A stretch of DNA of 6,668 nt from UBA8950 sp034411635. GTDB lineage: Bacteria > Chloroflexota > Anaerolineae > Anaerolineales > Villigracilaceae. Shown here piece by piece: positions 4,074 through 6,668 of this stretch. Position numbers and translations under genes: made by a program. Position 1 is the stretch's first letter. Each line of letters starts with the position of its first letter. The DNA lies in NCBI GenBank assembly GCA_034411635.1, contig DAOUML010000154.1, positions 1 through 6,668 on the forward strand, read 5' to 3'. Under the pieces are notes generated by a model that saw nothing but the letters and a program-made list of their open reading frames with translations, was not told the DNA's origin and searched no databases.

Positions 4074-4564
4074 GAACCAGTTTTATCACCCCACGCATTT
4101 ACACCCGTTCGACGGGCATGAAGAACACTTTTGGCGATTTTACCTGTATAAATTGCCAGGCTTTTGTTTCTGCAAATTTAGCCTTTTCGGGCGTTCATAA
4201 TCGCAATCATTGCCCGTATTGCCTGGCCTCGCGCCATCTGGATCTGTTCGAGGCCGGCGACCGGCTATCGGCTTGCAAAGGCGCGATGGCATCAATTGCC
4301 CTGACCTGGAAGCGCAGCCGAAAGAAATATGCCCGCGCCAACGATGGAGAACTGATGTTGGTGCATTGTTGCCGCGAGTGTGGCGGCCTGTCCATTAATC
4401 GCCTCGCTGCCGACGACGACAGCGCGCAGATTGCGTTGCTTTTACGCGCTTGCGAATACCTGGACTGTCAGACTTTGGATGCCTGCGCAGCAAGCGGAAT
4501 TCGGGTTTTGGGCGCGGCAGATGCCGGGCTGGTAAGCCGCGCTCTGTTTGGACGGGCGGCGTGA
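4070..4564 (+). CDS. RNHCP-domain zinc-binding protein
   Basis: A 164-residue protein of the RNHCP family, named for the motif present here at residues 45-49 (RNHCPYC spans 45-51). Paired cysteines suggest zinc ribbons: Cys26/Cys29 (FTCINCQAF), Cys48/Cys51, and Cys101/Cys104 in HCCRECGG. The motif GELMLVHCCRECGGLSINRL is also typical. The biochemical function of the family is unknown; binding to RNA or the ribosome is a guess from its partner. The ATG overlaps the rsgA stop (ATGA), and AAAGGA (4058-4063) sits 6 nt upstream inside rsgA, so translation is probably coupled and both would depend on the same leader. Met17 is an alternative start but lacks a good Shine-Dalgarno. The gene ends 24 nt from the convergent amylosucrase gene, and no terminator is visible in that gap. 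Confidence 0.9.
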   Translation: MRTSFITPRIYTRSTGMKNTFGDFTCINCQAFVSANLAFSGVHNRNHCPYCLASRHLDLFEAGDRLSACKGAMASIALTWKRSRKKYARANDGELMLVHCCRECGGLSINRLAADDDSAQIALLLRACEYLDCQTLDACAASGIRVLGAADAGLVSRALFGRAA

Positions 4565-4588
4565 TGCAGATTTGCCATGAACGACTGT

Positions 4589-6559
4589 TTACTTGATAGA
4601 CGAGATGAATACGGAAAAATCAAGCGGAGGAATCGTCAGGCGATTCAGTTCAGATACGTTTGCCTGCCCATGAAGCGCTTGCAGGGTTGGGCCCTCTGCC
4701 AGAACGGTTTCTGGCAGAGGGATGATTTGTTCCTGTTCTGAAAAATTTGCAAAAACCAGCGCGCGTTGATTGGCAAAGCGGCGTTCATAGCCCAGAATGT
4801 GAGCATTGTGGGTATTGAGGGTGTTTAAGTCGCCGCCAGAGAAAGCCTCGTTTTCTTTGCGTATTTGTATCAGTTGCTGCAAGCCGCCAAAGACGCGCCC
4901 TTCGATACTGTGCGGGTTGTGGCGGCGGGCATATTGCTCCCAATTGGTTGCGGGGCGGTGTACCCAGCGGCTATCGGCGGCTTTGGCGGGGTCTTTTTGG
5001 TAGGTGTAATCATTGAGCGCGCCGATTTCATCTCCCAAGTAAAGGAGCGGGATACCGCCCGCCGTCAGGATGATGCCATGAATGAGCAAGATGCGGCGTA
5101 TGGCGTGTTCCACCTCGGTTGGGCCTTCCTCGCGCAAGGCTTTTTCCAGCCCGGCCAGCGAGGCGCAACTGCCACTGATGCGGCAATCGCCAGTTTTGGG
5201 ATTTTCCTGAAAGGGCAGTCCGCGCGCAAAACTGCCAGGAAAACGCCCACGGTAGAACTCGTTTAAGAAACGGCGGTGGTCATCCCCATGAATGCCCAGC
5301 AGGGCGGCGTCTTCGTTTGAGAAGGTCCAGCCGATGTCGTCATGGCAGCGGACATAGTTCACCCAGGCTGTTTTCGGGTGAATTTTGAAGCGGGTGGACA
5401 GGGCTTGCGATAAAAGTCGCGCTTTGCGGGTGGCTAGCGAGTTCCACAGGAGCGCCATCAGGAGTGGGTTATAGGACAGTTGGCACTCTGCCGGGTCAAT
5501 GTATTTAACAACTTCGTCGGGGTGGACAATTGCTTCAGATTTGAACAAGAGCGCCGGGGCGGCAATGCGCGCGGCGGCGTTGAACGCGCGAATTAAGGTG
5601 TGGGCTTGGGGTAAATTCTCACACGCGGTGCCCATCTCTTTCCAGATAAAGGCTACCGCATCAAGTCGAATGACTTCAACGCCCTGATTGGCGAGAAAGA
5701 GCATTTCTTCGGCCATGCGGTTAAGGACGGCGGGGTTGGCGTAATTAAGATCCCATTGGTATTTATGAAAAGTTGTCCAGACCCAGCCACTTTGCGCTGT
5801 ATCTTGCGCGGAAGAAGGAAAAGGAGAGAATGCGCCAGGGTGTTCATCGGGGAAGATTTCGCGCAGGGTGCGTTCGTATTGGTTAGGGGTGGCCCGGTTC
5901 GGGTAGATATGATACATTTCACGGGCTTCTTCATCTCCGGCTTTGGCTTTTTCGGCCCAGATGTGTTCGTCGGAGGTGTGGTTGAAGACCAGATCAACCA
6001 CCAGGCTGATGCCGGCGGCGCGTAAATCGCGCGATAGTGAGGCGAGTTGTTCCATTGTGCCAAGCGTGGGGTCAACTTCGCGGTAACTGCTGACGGCGTA
6101 GCCACCGTCGTTTTCACCTTGTGGAGATTTAAAGAGCGGCATCAGGTGCAGGTAGGTCAGGCCAATTTCTGCAAAATAAGGGATTTTGGCGCGCACGCCC
6201 TCGAGATCATTGGCAAATAAATCAACATAAATTACGCCGCCGAGCATTTTGTTGGATTGGAACCAGTCCGGGTTATGTTCGCGGGTATCATCAAGATTGC
6301 GCAGGTCCAAGGGGCGGGCAAGCGCGGCGCGGGCCAGGCTGGCTAGCAGGTCTTCAAGGTGGTAGTAGAAGTCGTAGCGGACATGGTAAAGCGCCAGGTA
6401 AAGCGAAAAGAGCGCCGAAAAATGGGTTTCAAGCCGGCGGGTGAAATTGCGCCAGCCTGATGGGTCGGCGGCAATTTCGGTTTTGAAGCGCGTTTCGATG
6501 CGCGGCAACAGACGGTTGAGGGCGCGGGTGGTTTCGAGGGGGAGGTTGTGTGGTTGCAT
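4589..6559 (-). CDS. Amylosucrase (sucrose:glucan glucosyltransferase, GH13)
   Basis: Amylosucrase (EC 2.4.1.4) moves glucose from sucrose onto alpha-1,4-glucan and releases fructose. The 656 residues are close to the ~636 of Neisseria polysaccharea amylosucrase. The order is an N-terminal helical domain (to ~100), a (beta/alpha)8 barrel with B and B' domains, and a C-terminal beta domain (from ~565). Catalytic residues are Asp300 (VIRLDAVAF), Glu342 (KSEAIVHP) and Asp407 (RCHDDIGWTF); their spacing of 42 and 65 residues equals that of D286/E328/D393 in the Neisseria enzyme. Other conserved pieces are DGGYAVSSY, VFNHTSDEH and WVWTTFHKYQWDLNY. ATG6559 is preferred over an in-frame TTG at 6646, because the extra 29 codons lie on palindromic intergenic repeats. 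Neither start has a clear Shine-Dalgarno. A close relative, sucrose hydrolase, cannot be excluded from sequence alone. No sugar transporter or regulator gene is in view. Confidence 0.92.
   Translation of the reverse strand: MQPHNLPLETTRALNRLLPRIETRFKTEIAADPSGWRNFTRRLETHFSALFSLYLALYHVRYDFYYHLEDLLASLARAALARPLDLRNLDDTREHNPDWFQSNKMLGGVIYVDLFANDLEGVRAKIPYFAEIGLTYLHLMPLFKSPQGENDGGYAVSSYREVDPTLGTMEQLASLSRDLRAAGISLVVDLVFNHTSDEHIWAEKAKAGDEEAREMYHIYPNRATPNQYERTLREIFPDEHPGAFSPFPSSAQDTAQSGWVWTTFHKYQWDLNYANPAVLNRMAEEMLFLANQGVEVIRLDAVAFIWKEMGTACENLPQAHTLIRAFNAAARIAAPALLFKSEAIVHPDEVVKYIDPAECQLSYNPLLMALLWNSLATRKARLLSQALSTRFKIHPKTAWVNYVRCHDDIGWTFSNEDAALLGIHGDDHRRFLNEFYRGRFPGSFARGLPFQENPKTGDCRISGSCASLAGLEKALREEGPTEVEHAIRRILLIHGIILTAGGIPLLYLGDEIGALNDYTYQKDPAKAADSRWVHRPATNWEQYARRHNPHSIEGRVFGGLQQLIQIRKENEAFSGGDLNTLNTHNAHILGYERRFANQRALVFANFSEQEQIIPLPETVLAEGPTLQALHGQANVSELNRLTIPPLDFSVFISSIK
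4692..4721. repeat. Perfect 13-bp hairpin inside the amylosucrase C-terminal coding region
   Basis: CCCTCTGCCAGAA (4692-4704) is the reverse complement of TTCTGGCAGAGGG (4709-4721) with a 4-nt loop. On the minus strand it encodes part of PLPETVLAEGP (residues ~614-624) in the C-terminal beta domain. It has no T-run on either strand, so it is not a classical terminator. It could be a small palindromic repeat absorbed into a variable loop, or an RNA structure limiting read-through between the convergent genes. Confidence 0.75.
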
Positions 6560-6598
6560 AGGGGTTTTGTTGGGCAAATAACGCACTTTTTGTAACTG

Positions 6599-6637
6599 CC
6601 TACGAACTGATATTCGTAGGGCGACATTTATGTCGCC
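6599..6637. repeat. Double palindromic repeat upstream of amylosucrase
   Basis: Two adjoining palindromes share one base: CCTACGAA/TTCGTAGG (6599-6606 with 6613-6620, loop CTGATA) and GGCGACAT/ATGTCGCC (6620-6627 with 6630-6637, spacer TT). This is typical of REP-like intergenic repeats. It would lie in the 5' leader or promoter area of the amylosucrase gene and argues against translation starting at 6646. No convincing promoter is seen in 6560-6668 on the minus strand. Confidence 0.7.
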
Positions 6638-6668
6638 TAAAAGCAAATTCTCACTGTCTTACTCCTAA

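Noticed and set aside
4865..5266. Plus-strand 133-residue frame inside amylosucrase
   Set aside because: It is antisense to conserved GH13 sequence and has no domain.
1..6668. CRISPR array
   Set aside because: The only regular repeat is the 24-nt-spaced TGGYGCA series at 24-78, which is too short and overlaps in content like a transposase-binding end. No array with spacers is present.

Overview
The window looks like a chromosomal segment from a bacterium with about 50% GC. It is most like an Anaerolineae-type Chloroflexota genome. That is an inference from the MNT/HEPN and PIN toxin-antitoxin debris, the style of the tyrosine recombinase, the 'CCCTCACCC...CCCTCTCCC' palindromic repeats, and an amylosucrase beside rsgA. 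No single feature proves the phylum.

Left part (1-1116), accessory DNA. The first ~78 bases look like the end of an IS21-type insertion sequence, with three TGGYGCA repeats exactly 24 nt apart. It breaks a HEPN (DUF86) toxin gene whose MNT nucleotidyltransferase antitoxin partner (133-450, minus) is intact. A divergent PIN-domain toxin (520-785) is a pseudogene with its middle deleted and a frame change. Next comes a compact unit: a good sigma-70 promoter, a perfect 15-bp hairpin, the 3' half of an initiator tRNA (CAT), and a strong intrinsic terminator.

Middle part (1117-2800). A tyrosine recombinase with all catalytic residues starts just after the tRNA remnant, which suggests a tRNA-fMet attachment site. 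Its C-terminus is replaced by about 70 unrelated residues; the antisense strand there carries a possible zinc-ribbon remnant. A MITE-like palindromic element (2340-2494) and a degenerate relative (2648-2747) follow.

Right part (2800-6668), housekeeping and metabolic genes. A promoter, a 20-codon leader ORF with a strong Shine-Dalgarno, two T-tailed hairpins and mutually exclusive long-range pairings form a candidate translation-dependent attenuator directly ahead of rsgA. RsgA is the circularly permuted GTPase of 30S maturation; its stop overlaps the start of an RNHCP-domain zinc protein, so the two are probably translationally coupled. Converging on them is a complete amylosucrase (GH13) on the minus strand. 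It contains a 13-bp hairpin in its coding sequence and has a palindromic repeat just upstream of its likely ATG.

The best candidate for an undescribed system is the leader-peptide/attenuator-like region ahead of rsgA. Second is the promoter-hairpin-tRNA remnant-terminator unit beside the recombinase.
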